Shown piece by piece: positions 1 to 6,363 of a stretch of DNA of 14,017 bases (its first letter is position 1; the number at the start of each line of letters is the position of its first letter). The translations under genes and the position numbers were made by a program. Source of the DNA: Gammaproteobacteria bacterium. GTDB lineage: Bacteria > Pseudomonadota > Gammaproteobacteria > JAABTG01. A model generated the notes under the pieces. It worked only from the letters and a program-made list of their open reading frames with translations, had not been told where the DNA came from and searched no databases. The DNA lies in assembly GCA_030066245.1 (NCBI GenBank), contig JASJBY010000038.1, positions 1 through 14,017 of the forward strand, in the 5' to 3' direction.

Positions 1-960
1 CGTGGCAAGGGCATGTTCGACGTATCCCACATGACCGTGGTGGACCTGTCGGGTGAGCGCAGCCAGGACTATCTGGCCTGCCTGCTCGCCAACAGCGTGA
101 CGCGCTTGGAGGAGCCGGGCAAAGCGCTATACTCGTGCATGCTCAACCAACGGGGTGGCGTTATCGACGACCTCATCGTCTACTTCCGCGGCCCCAGCAG
201 CTTTCGCATGGTGGTTAACGCCGCCACCCGCGACAAGGATCTGGCCTGGCTGCGCGACCACGCCCTGGATTTCGGCGTCGAAGTCGCTGAGCGGGACGAC
301 CTGGCGATGATCGCCGTGCAGGGGCCCGAAGCGCGGCAGGCGGTGCACGCGGTCCTCGACGCTTCGCTCGCTGCCCAGGCCGAAGAGCTGGCCCGCTTCA
401 GCGCAGCGGAGCAGGGCGACTGGTTCGTGGCGCGCACCGGTTATACCGGTGAGGACGGCTACGAGCTCGTCCTGCCCGCCGAGGCAGCACCCGAGTTATG
501 GCACGCGCTGCTCAAGCAGGGTGTTGCGCCCACGGGCCTGGGCGCCAGGGACACTTTGCGCTTGGAGGCAGGCATGAACCTGTACGGCTCGGACATGGAT
601 GAGCACACAACGCCCCTGGAGAGTAATCTCGGCTGGACCGTGGCCTGGCAGCCCGCTGACCGACATTTCATCGGACGCGAGGCGCTGGAGACCCAGAAGG
701 CCGCGGGTGTGAAACGACGGCTTTTTGGCCTGGTACTGGAAGCCAAGGGCGTGTTGCGCGATCATCAGCGTGTGTTCAGCACCGCAGGCGAGGGGGAGAT
801 CACGAGTGGCAGCTTCTCACCCACCTTGGGCTGCTCCATCGCACTGGCTCGCCTGCCGGCCGCTACGCACGACCGGGTGGAGGTGGACATCCGGGGCCGA
901 CGCATCCCGGCCCGGGTGGTGAAGCCACCGTTCGTGCGCAACGGCAAAGTGTGCGTATAA
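1..960 (+). CDS. gcvT: Aminomethyltransferase, glycine cleavage T-protein (5' partial)
   Basis: T-protein of the cytoplasmic glycine cleavage system. It moves the aminomethyl carbon from lipoylated H-protein to tetrahydrofolate, giving 5,10-methylene-THF and ammonia. The frame is open from base 1 (R-G-K-G, then MFDVSHM), so the ATG at 13 is internal. MFDVSHM aligns near residue 46 of E. coli GcvT, so roughly 40 N-terminal residues lie upstream of the window. Visible family segments are GGVIDDLIVY, GYTGEDGYEL, GLGARDTLRLEAGMNLYG, TSGSFSPTLG and the C-terminal FVRNGK. The reading is continuous to TAA at 958-960. It is the first visible gene of the gcv cluster, with gcvH 68 bases downstream. Any glycine riboswitch or promoter ahead of the operon is outside the window. 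Function is certain from sequence; only the 5' end is missing. Confidence 0.97.
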   Translation, partial: RGKGMFDVSHMTVVDLSGERSQDYLACLLANSVTRLEEPGKALYSCMLNQRGGVIDDLIVYFRGPSSFRMVVNAATRDKDLAWLRDHALDFGVEVAERDDLAMIAVQGPEARQAVHAVLDASLAAQAEELARFSAAEQGDWFVARTGYTGEDGYELVLPAEAAPELWHALLKQGVAPTGLGARDTLRLEAGMNLYGSDMDEHTTPLESNLGWTVAWQPADRHFIGREALETQKAAGVKRRLFGLVLEAKGVLRDHQRVFSTAGEGEITSGSFSPTLGCSIALARLPAATHDRVEVDIRGRRIPARVVKPPFVRNGKVCV

Positions 961-1028
961 GCGCTCCCGCGAAAGCCGTCGGGGCAAGCGACGAGCGGGA
1001 TGAAATCGAAACAACGGGGAATGGCAAT

Positions 1029-1421
1029 ATGAGCGAGGTACCGGAAACGCTGCGCTACGTGGATACCCACGAGTGGGTGCGCCAGGAGGACGATGGCACG
1101 GTCACCATCGGCATCACGGATCACGCCCAACAGCAGCTGGGCGACCTGGTCTTCGTGGAGCTGCCCGAGGTGGGGAGAACGGTGGCGGACAAGGAGGAAA
1201 TGGCGGTCGTGGAATCGGTGAAAGCGGCATCCGATGTCTACAGTCCCCTTGCCGGCGACGTCCTCGCCGTCAACGAAGCCTTGAGCGAGGCACCAGAGCT
1301 CGTGAATCAGGATGCCTACGGCGACGGCTGGATCGTGAAGATTCGGCCCACCGACCCCGCCGCCGCGGAGGCACTGATGGACGCCGCCGCCTACAAGGAG
1401 CTTGCCGAATCGGAAGAGTAG
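1029..1421 (+). CDS. gcvH: Glycine cleavage system H-protein
   Basis: Lipoyl carrier that shuttles the aminomethyl group from P-protein to T-protein, then is reoxidised by L-protein (lipoamide dehydrogenase, not in this window). The product is 130 residues, the normal family length. The lipoylation site is Lys65 in VVESVKAASDVYSP. LRYVDTHEWVR near the N-terminus and the late GDGWIVKI segment are typical. The ATG at 1029 was chosen because GGGGA at 1016-1020 gives 8-base spacing and because homologues start just before the LRYxxxHEW block. The open frame reaches further upstream, but those extra residues are not family-like. It is probably cotranscribed with gcvT. A 221-base spacer separates it from gcvPA. 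Confidence 0.97.
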   Translation: MSEVPETLRYVDTHEWVRQEDDGTVTIGITDHAQQQLGDLVFVELPEVGRTVADKEEMAVVESVKAASDVYSPLAGDVLAVNEALSEAPELVNQDAYGDGWIVKIRPTDPAAAEALMDAAAYKELAESEE

Positions 1422-1430
1422 CCAGAGCGA

Positions 1431-1445
1431 GCTGCCTTTGGCGGC
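1431..1445 (+). other. GC-rich hairpin just after gcvH
   Basis: GCTGCC (1431-1436), loop TTT, GGCGGC (1440-1445). This is a 6-bp stem with one G-T wobble, starting 9 bases after the gcvH stop. No T-run follows, so it is not a canonical intrinsic terminator. It could stabilise the 3' end of the gcvTH message or cause partial termination. Seen by eye only. Confidence 0.35.
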
Positions 1446-1537
1446 ACGCGACCGGCAGGCATCCGCGACCCGGGCTCCCTGCTTGTTTATGGCCTATCAA
1501 TGGCCTAGGCCCCTTGCACACAGCCAGGCGGTCATGT

Positions 1538-1556
1538 CCGGCCTTCGCCTGGCCGG
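1538..1556 (+). other. Inverted repeat in gcvH-gcvPA spacer
   Basis: CCGGCC (1538-1543) and GGCCGG (1551-1556) are perfect inverted arms around a 7-base loop. No T-tract follows. It could be an RNA hairpin or a DNA-binding dyad; nothing decides between these, and short GC palindromes also occur by chance in DNA this rich in GC. Confidence 0.3.
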
Positions 1557-1642
1557 TGCTTGAGAACGACGGCCACCAGCCGTTGCCCGTTGACCCCGGG
1601 CCTTGGAATCTCGGTCTACGGCCGCTGTCATAGGACTTCACT

Positions 1643-3040
1643 ATGCCGTTCATCCCGCACACCGAAAGCGACGTTCGCGAAATGCTCTCCACCATCGGGG
1701 TGGGCTCAATCGCGGAGCTGTTCGACGAAATCCCGGAAAACCTGCGCTGCGGTGCTCTGGAGCAGATACCCGACAGGCTGAGCGAGATCGAGGTGACGCG
1801 CCTCATGCAGGCGCGCGCGGCCCAGGATGCCGGCGCCACTTGCTTCATCGGCGCGGGCGCCTACGACCATCACGTTCCAGCCGCCGTTTGGGAAGTAGCC
1901 ACCCGGGGCGAGTTCTACTCCGCCTACACGCCCTACCAGGCCGAGGCCAGCCAGGGCACGCTGCAGTGCATCTACGAGTTTCAGAGCATGATGGCCGCGC
2001 TCACCGCCCTGGAGGTGTCGAACGCGTCTCTCTACGACGGCGCCTCGGCGCTGGCAGAGGCCGTGCTCATGGCGGTGCGCGCGAACCGCAAGTCGGCGTC
2101 GCGACGGATACTTGTGCCGACCACGGTGCACCCGACCTATCGCCGGGTCGTAGACAGCATCGTGCGCAATCAGAATATCGGGCTGATTGACCTTCCCCAC
2201 GACGGCGCCCTGGGGCGAATCGATCCGGCGTCCCTGGCCGAGCACGCAGGCAACGACTACGCCGCCCTGGTGGTGCCCCAACCCAACTTCTTTGGACAGC
2301 TGGAAGACGTCGACCAGCTCACCGACTGGGCCCACGAAAACGGACTTCTGGTCATCGCCGTGGTCAACCCGGTCGCGCTCGCGCTGCTCTCACCGCCCGG
2401 GCGCTGGGGTACGGCGGGGGCGGATATCGCCTGTGGCGAGGGCCAGCCCCTGGGGATACCGCTCTCCTCGGGCGGGCCTTACTTCGGCTTCATGTGCTGC
2501 CGGCGCCAGCACATGCGCCAGATGCCGGGACGCATCGTGGGGCGTACCGTCGATGTGGACGGCAAGACCGGCTACGCCCTGACCCTGCAGGCGCGCGAGC
2601 AGCATATTCGCCGCTCCAAGGCCACCTCCAATATCTGCACCAACCAGGGCCTCATGGTCACAGCGGCCACCATCCACATGGCGATACTGGGCTCGACCGG
2701 GCTCCATGAAGCGGCATCGGCGAGTCACCGCAACACCCGCTATCTTCTGGACAAGCTCAGCACCCTGCAGGGGGTGCACCTGGTCTTCGACGGACCGTTC
2801 TTCCACGAAGCGGTGCTGCGTTTCGACGTACCGGTGGGCGGCGTGCTGAGGGCCATGGCGGCACAGAACCTGCTGGCAGGCTACGACCTGCAGGGTGACT
2901 TTCCGGACATGGAGAACTGTCTTCTGGTGTGCGCCACCGAAAAACGCACCTCCGAGGACGTGGATCGCTATGTAGACAACCTGCAGCGTATCCTGACCAA
3001 GTTGAACGCACCGGCCTGTCACTCACAGCCAGGCTCATAA
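1643..3040 (+). CDS. gcvPA: Glycine dehydrogenase (decarboxylating) subunit 1, P-protein alpha
   Basis: Subunit 1 of the two-chain glycine decarboxylase (P-protein), which with GcvPB forms an alpha2beta2 PLP enzyme. It releases CO2 from glycine and loads the aminomethyl group onto GcvH. The product is 465 residues, usual for the split type. Family blocks include FIGAGAYDHHVP (about 68-79), YSAYTPYQAEASQG (about 92-105) and SNASLYDGASALAEA (about 126-140), with LSSGGPYFGF further on. The PLP-binding lysine is not in this subunit, as expected; it is in GcvPB. The ATG at 1643 has AGGA 7 bases upstream and matches the family N-terminus (FIPHTxxD). The stop is TAA at 3038-3040. Unusually, the partner gene is not next; tpx comes between them. 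Confidence 0.97.
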   Translation: MPFIPHTESDVREMLSTIGVGSIAELFDEIPENLRCGALEQIPDRLSEIEVTRLMQARAAQDAGATCFIGAGAYDHHVPAAVWEVATRGEFYSAYTPYQAEASQGTLQCIYEFQSMMAALTALEVSNASLYDGASALAEAVLMAVRANRKSASRRILVPTTVHPTYRRVVDSIVRNQNIGLIDLPHDGALGRIDPASLAEHAGNDYAALVVPQPNFFGQLEDVDQLTDWAHENGLLVIAVVNPVALALLSPPGRWGTAGADIACGEGQPLGIPLSSGGPYFGFMCCRRQHMRQMPGRIVGRTVDVDGKTGYALTLQAREQHIRRSKATSNICTNQGLMVTAATIHMAILGSTGLHEAASASHRNTRYLLDKLSTLQGVHLVFDGPFFHEAVLRFDVPVGGVLRAMAAQNLLAGYDLQGDFPDMENCLLVCATEKRTSEDVDRYVDNLQRILTKLNAPACHSQPGS

Positions 3041-3050
3041 ACGACAAACC

Positions 3051-3056
3051 AAGGAG
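3051..3056 (+). promoter_or_regulatory. Ribosome binding site deciding the tpx GTG start
   Basis: AAGGAG, a near-perfect Shine-Dalgarno sequence, lies 7 bases before GTG 3064. It supports GTG as the tpx start over the in-frame ATG at 2929, which lies inside gcvPA. Confidence 0.85.
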
Positions 3057-3063
3057 AGAAAAA

Positions 3064-3564
3064 GTGGCGACAGTAACCCTGCAGGGCGATCCCATCCACA
3101 CCAACGGCGATTTGCCCGCGGTCGGCACCAAGGCACCGGAATTTCGGCTGGTAACCACGGATCTGAAGGACGTCAACCTGGCGGATTATGCGGGCAAGAA
3201 AAAGCTCCTCAACATCGTTCCCAGCCTGGATACGCCGGTCTGTGCCGTTTCGACCAAACGCTTCAACGAGACCGCCAGAGATCGCGGGGATCTCGTGGTG
3301 CTGGTAATCTCAGCCGACCTGCCCTTCGCCTCGGACCGTTTCTGCAGCGTAGAGGGGATCAAGAACGCGGTCGCCCTGTCCATGATGCGCTCGCGTAACT
3401 TCGCCAAGGACTACGGCGTGCTCATAGAGGATGGGCCGTTGGCCGGCATCACGGCACGGGCGGTGCTTGTGCTGGACGAGAACGACCAGGTCGTCTACTC
3501 ACAGCTGGTTCCGGAGATTGGTCAGGAGCCGGATTACGACGCGGCCATCGCGTCCCTCGGATGA
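3064..3564 (+). CDS. tpx: Thiol peroxidase, atypical 2-Cys peroxiredoxin
   Basis: Peroxiredoxin that reduces H2O2 and organic hydroperoxides with electrons from thioredoxin. E. coli Tpx acts in the periplasm, but no signal peptide is visible here, which is usual for the family. The product is 166 residues, close to the 168 of E. coli. The peroxidatic cysteine is Cys60 in SLDTPVCAVST, and the resolving cysteine is Cys94 in DRFCSVEG. The spacing matches the E. coli Cys61/Cys95 pair. GTG 3064 is the start, backed by AAGGAG and by the family N-terminus (VTLQGDPI). It lies 23 bases after the gcvPA stop and 34 bases before gcvPB on the same strand, so it is almost certainly cotranscribed with the glycine cleavage genes. 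No dedicated promoter was seen. Identity is firm; why it is placed here is unknown. Confidence 0.96.
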   Translation: MATVTLQGDPIHTNGDLPAVGTKAPEFRLVTTDLKDVNLADYAGKKKLLNIVPSLDTPVCAVSTKRFNETARDRGDLVVLVISADLPFASDRFCSVEGIKNAVALSMMRSRNFAKDYGVLIEDGPLAGITARAVLVLDENDQVVYSQLVPEIGQEPDYDAAIASLG

Positions 3565-3598
3565 TCGCCGCCACGCTGCGGGTAGAGGATGTGACAGC

Positions 3599-5101
3599 AT
3601 GCTGATCTTCGAGCACTCCAGAGCAGGAAGGCGGGCCGGGAGCCACCTCGCGCCGAACGCAGGCAAAACCGCCGACATTCCGGAGCATTTTCTGCGCAAG
3701 GACCCGCCAGCGCTCCCGGAAGTTTCCGAGCTGCAGGCGGTGCGCCACTACACCCGCTTGTCGCGGGCAAACTTCAGCATCGATACGCATTTCTATCCTC
3801 TGGGGTCGTGCACCATGAAGTACAACCCCAGGGCCTGCAACACTCTGGCCATGCTGCCCGGACTGGTGGACCGGCACCCTGCGGCGCCCGCAAGCCACAG
3901 CCAGGGCTTCATGGCCTGTCTCTTCGAGCTTCAGGAAATGCTCAAGGAGGTCACCGGCATGCTGGCCGTGTCCCTGGCGCCCATGGCGGGGGCCCAGGGA
4001 GAGTTCGCGGGGGTCGCCATGATCCGCGCCTATCACGACTCCCGAGGCGACGACGAGCGCACGGAAATTCTCGTCCCGGACGCGGCCCACGGGACCAACC
4101 CGGCCACGGCTGTCATGTGCGGTTACAAGGTGCGGGAAATCCCCACGGACGCCCAGGGGGATGTGGACCTGGACGCCCTGAAGGAGGCGGTCGGCCGCCA
4201 GACGGCCGGCATCATGCTTACCAACCCGTCGACCCTGGGTGTGTTCGAGCGGCGCATCGAGGACATCGCCGCCGTGGTGCATGAAGCCGGCGGCCTGCTC
4301 TACTACGACGGCGCCAACCTGAACGCCATACTCGGCAAGGCGCGCCCCGGCGACATGGGCTTTGACGTGGTTCACATGAACCTGCACAAGACCTTCTCCA
4401 CCCCCCACGGCGGCGGCGGTCCCGGGTCAGGGCCGGTGGGTGTCGGCGAACGGCTGCTGCCCTTTCTGCCCATTCCCATGGTGGGCGAGAACGGCGACGG
4501 CTACCGCTGGCTCACCGAGCCGGACTGTCCCCAGAGCATCGGCCGCCTGTCCGCGTTCATGGGCAACGCGGGCATCATGTTAAGGGCATACATCTACGCC
4601 CGGCTGCTGGGGCGCACCGGCATGGTGCGGGTCGGCGAGTTCGCGACCCTCAACGCCAACTATCTGGCTGCGCGCCTGCGCCAGGCGGGCTTCGAGCTGG
4701 CCTATCCGGAGCGGCGCGCGACCCACGAGTTCATCGTCACTCTCAAACGCCAGGCCAAAGAGGTGGGCGTGAATGCCATGGACTTCGCCAAGCGCCTGCT
4801 GGACTTCGGTTACCACGCACCCACGACCTACTTCCCGCTGCTGGTCCCCGAGTGTCTGCTCATAGAGCCCACGGAGACGGAGAGCAAAGAGTCCCTTGAT
4901 GGCTTCGCAGAGGCCATGATCGAGATCGAGAAAGAAGCCAGAACCCGACCGGCGTACGTCCACGGCGCACCCTACACCACGCCCGTGCGGCGCCTGGACG
5001 ACGTGCGGGCCGCGCGCGAGCTGAACCTGGCGTGGAGCGGCAAGCAGAGCGCCCAGGACGACGTCCCCCGACCCCTCAAGCGCCAACCCCGGGTCGGCTA
5101 G
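3599..5101 (+). CDS. gcvPB: Glycine dehydrogenase (decarboxylating) subunit 2, P-protein beta
   Basis: PLP-carrying subunit of glycine decarboxylase, partner of GcvPA. The product is 500 residues. Lys264 in VHMNLHKTFSTPHGGGGPGSG is the predicted Schiff-base lysine, followed by the glycine-rich loop typical of P-proteins. FYPLGSCTMKYNPR (about 65-78), DAAHGTNPATAV (about 161-172) and TTYFPLLVPECLLIEPTE near the C-terminus are family signatures. The ATG at 3599 has AGAGGA at 3584-3589 with 9-base spacing; a longer open frame begins inside tpx at 3431 but is not family-like. The last residues after the TTPVRRLDDVRAARELNLAW block form a short basic tail of low conservation. It is the last plus-strand gene before a convergent group. 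Confidence 0.97.
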   Translation: MLIFEHSRAGRRAGSHLAPNAGKTADIPEHFLRKDPPALPEVSELQAVRHYTRLSRANFSIDTHFYPLGSCTMKYNPRACNTLAMLPGLVDRHPAAPASHSQGFMACLFELQEMLKEVTGMLAVSLAPMAGAQGEFAGVAMIRAYHDSRGDDERTEILVPDAAHGTNPATAVMCGYKVREIPTDAQGDVDLDALKEAVGRQTAGIMLTNPSTLGVFERRIEDIAAVVHEAGGLLYYDGANLNAILGKARPGDMGFDVVHMNLHKTFSTPHGGGGPGSGPVGVGERLLPFLPIPMVGENGDGYRWLTEPDCPQSIGRLSAFMGNAGIMLRAYIYARLLGRTGMVRVGEFATLNANYLAARLRQAGFELAYPERRATHEFIVTLKRQAKEVGVNAMDFAKRLLDFGYHAPTTYFPLLVPECLLIEPTETESKESLDGFAEAMIEIEKEARTRPAYVHGAPYTTPVRRLDDVRAARELNLAWSGKQSAQDDVPRPLKRQPRVG

Positions 5102-5279
5102 CCCCGACACCGCCAGCGGCGGCTCCCGCGTAAACGCACAAACGCTCTGCGTAGACTCAAGCTAGTTTCCAGCACTGCCGGGGTTTCGGCGGGACTCGCG
5201 AAAGGCGACTGGTGGAGGCCCGTTGCAGACCCCGGCCACCCATCACTCGACGCTTGCGCGTAACACGACACTCAGATAT
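5102..5279. other. Convergent intergenic region gcvPB / M67 gene (178 bp)
   Basis: No gene is supported here. It contains a small perfect hairpin CCGCC-AGC-GGCGG at 5110-5122, 8 bases after the gcvPB stop; GCGT/ACGC arms at 5128-5137 and 5142-5152 that can pair in alternative ways; and a hairpin CTGCCG-loop-CGGCGG at 5175-5192 with one wobble pair. None is followed by a T-run on either strand, so no canonical intrinsic terminator can be called. Transcription from both sides must end somewhere near here, perhaps by Rho. Confidence 0.45.
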
Positions 5280-5690
5280 TCAGTCCGGCATCTGCAGTCT
5301 GACTTCCTCTATCTGACCCCGGCGTACGTAGTAGCCACGCACCTCCGGCACGCTTCGGTCGGCCAGGGACACGATGAGACTCAGGGCATCCGGGTAGCCA
5401 GCCAGGCTCACATCCACGGCGGAGGGTGCGGGCGGCCCCTGGGGATGGGAGTGGTAGATCGCGAACAGGCTTTCTCCGGCATCCCGCATGACCCGCATGG
5501 CGGCAATCTGCTGGCTCGGATCCATCTCGAAGCGGCAGTCGGGCTCCGGCGACACGTTGTTCACGGGGTAGGTGCTGACCGCCGCACCGTCAATTGCACC
5601 GACCAGACCGCAAACTTCCTGTGACGGGCTGGTGAGCACATGCCCGAGAATCTGTTCCACCAGCCGATGTGGCAACACAACCTGTTTCAT
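5280..5690 (-). CDS. JAMM/MPN+ (M67, Mov34/PAD-1 family) zinc metallopeptidase
   Basis: A 136-residue stand-alone JAMM-domain protein. The full zinc-protease signature is present: Glu25 (SQEVCGLVG), then His80-Ser81-His82-Pro83, Ser90 and Asp93 in YHSHPQGPPAPSAVD. This predicts an active enzyme. Prokaryotic single-domain members studied so far cleave ubiquitin-like sulfur carriers; CysO-cysteine peptidase Mec of mycobacteria is the model, releasing cysteine from a carrier C-terminus. The substrate here is not shown by the sequence. The ATG at 5690 gives a family-like N-terminus, but its upstream Shine-Dalgarno is weak. It is the last gene of the minus-strand group, 125 bases after the small cysteine-rich gene. 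No ThiF/MoeB-type E1 or ubiquitin-like carrier is encoded beside it in this window. Confidence 0.85.
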   Translation of the reverse strand: MKQVVLPHRLVEQILGHVLTSPSQEVCGLVGAIDGAAVSTYPVNNVSPEPDCRFEMDPSQQIAAMRVMRDAGESLFAIYHSHPQGPPAPSAVDVSLAGYPDALSLIVSLADRSVPEVRGYYVRRGQIEEVRLQMPD

Positions 5691-5815
5691 CTGCGTTCAA
5701 GCATAGCGGGGGCGAGGCCACCCATGCTGCTCGCCGGGGTAGGCGGCCGGAGACGTTTTGCGGGCAGCACTGGTGCAAGGGCACCCGGTGATCCAGCGGA
5801 GAGTGTCTATCCGAG
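5691..5815. other. Spacer between the cysteine-rich gene and the M67 gene (125 bp)
   Basis: Non-coding as far as I can see. A perfect hairpin GGTGC-loop AAGG-GCACC lies at 5772-5785, about 30 bases after the stop of the upstream minus-strand gene, without a T-run. The gap leaves room for a separate promoter for the M67 gene, but no convincing -35/-10 pair was found. Confidence 0.4.
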
Positions 5816-6226
5816 CTAGAGGTAGCGCCGCCAGTGCTGGGGTCGCTCGTCCCGACAGCCGTGCTCGCGCTGGTTGTATCGGTTGACGAAGATTCGCCGG
5901 GTGCAGTTGCTGCTGCCCTGCTCGCAGCCCATGTTGGCCCGCTGCGTCTCCTCGGCGTAATAGCAGATGGTGCGGCGCAGCTTGTTGAACAGGCTGTTGT
6001 CGAGATGATAGCCCGCCGCCGTCAGCCCTTCCTCTATTTCCAGCAGGGTGATACAGCGAATGTCGTAGGCGATGCGCAGCAAGGTGAACGACACGGGCTC
6101 GAGTTCCAGCACGCCCTGGACGCTACGCAGGAGCATCGCGGCCGAGTGTGCTTGCCTCGGATCCGGGTGCGGCTCCTGGAAATCGATGTCCCGTCGCTTT
6201 GTGAGGTCCTCGGTACTCCGAATCAT
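5816..6226 (-). CDS. Small cysteine-rich protein of unknown function
   Basis: I do not recognise a named family. The product is 136 residues. Residues about 35-75 (VQGVLELEPVSFTLLRIAYD, then IEEGLTAAGYHLDN) follow a beta-alpha-beta rhythm reminiscent of heavy-metal-associated (HMA, ferredoxin-like) domains, but lack the CxxC metal site; this resemblance is inference. The C-terminal third carries Cys88, Cys101, Cys108 and Cys124 within a basic, aromatic segment (CTRRIFVNRYNQREHGC, then HWRRYL at the end), which could bind a metal or form disulfides. No signal peptide or membrane segment is seen. The ATG at 6226 is the first in frame; Shine-Dalgarno support is weak. It lies 137 bases after prmC on the same strand. 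It looks like a real gene because the protein composition is sensible and the frame is uninterrupted, while overlapping frames give low-complexity products. Confidence 0.7.
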   Translation of the reverse strand: MIRSTEDLTKRRDIDFQEPHPDPRQAHSAAMLLRSVQGVLELEPVSFTLLRIAYDIRCITLLEIEEGLTAAGYHLDNSLFNKLRRTICYYAEETQRANMGCEQGSSNCTRRIFVNRYNQREHGCRDERPQHWRRYL

Positions 6227-6363
6227 GGGACGATCTCGAAAGGCGCTCGTATATCAAGCCACAGCCGCGTCCCCGAGACAAGCCCCTGTGGCCGACGATT
6301 CTTGGGCAACGCCCCCACCGTCGAGGCCGGGCAACGCTGCCGACGCTCACCCAAGCCGCTGAT
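6227..6363. other. Spacer between prmC and the cysteine-rich gene (137 bp)
   Basis: No gene is supported. A 9-base direct repeat GGGCAACGC occurs at 6304-6312 and 6329-6337, and CTTGGG (6301-6306) and CCCAAG (6350-6355) form distant inverted arms. No terminator with a T-run and no clear promoter is visible. In Pseudomonas a moeB (E1-like) gene follows prmC; this gap is far too short to hold one and shows no recognisable remnant. Confidence 0.4.

Larger units (their letters stand above)
1422..1642. other. Intergenic spacer gcvH-gcvPA (221 bp)
   Basis: No coding sequence is supported here. It holds a hairpin at 1431-1445, a perfect 10-bp palindrome GGCCTAGGCC at 1502-1511 with a matching GGCCTA arm at 1491-1496, a second hairpin at 1538-1556, and AGGA (1632-1635) as the gcvPA ribosome binding site, 7 bases before its ATG. 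TTGACC at 1590-1595 resembles a -35 box, but I see no good -10 at the right distance. I did not recognise a glycine riboswitch. The length is unusual within an operon, so gcvPA-tpx-gcvPB may have its own promoter. Confidence 0.5.

Noticed and set aside
765..1130. Minus-strand open frame over the gcvT end and gcvH start
   Set aside because: Antisense to two certain genes. The product has no recognisable family and no Shine-Dalgarno; such frames are expected at this GC content.
1422..1642. Glycine riboswitch ahead of gcvPA
   Set aside because: I looked for the conserved tandem aptamer core elements and did not find them. If one exists it more likely precedes gcvT, outside the window.
3449..4408. 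319-codon minus-strand open frame opposite tpx and gcvPB
   Set aside because: It covers certain gcvPB sequence in antisense. The product is His/Gly/Arg-rich without domains, a typical mirror frame.
5110..5192. Intrinsic terminators between the convergent gene groups
   Set aside because: Small hairpins exist (5110-5122, 5175-5192), but none has a T-tract on either strand, so they are described as gap content only.
5223..5624. 133-codon plus-strand open frame across the convergent gap into the M67 gene
   Set aside because: Its opposite strand encodes a complete JAMM motif. The plus-strand product has no family features.
6304..6337. Direct repeat GGGCAACGC as a CRISPR-like or mobile-element signature
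   Set aside because: Only two 9-base copies 16 bases apart, with no further copies or inverted ends; compatible with chance.
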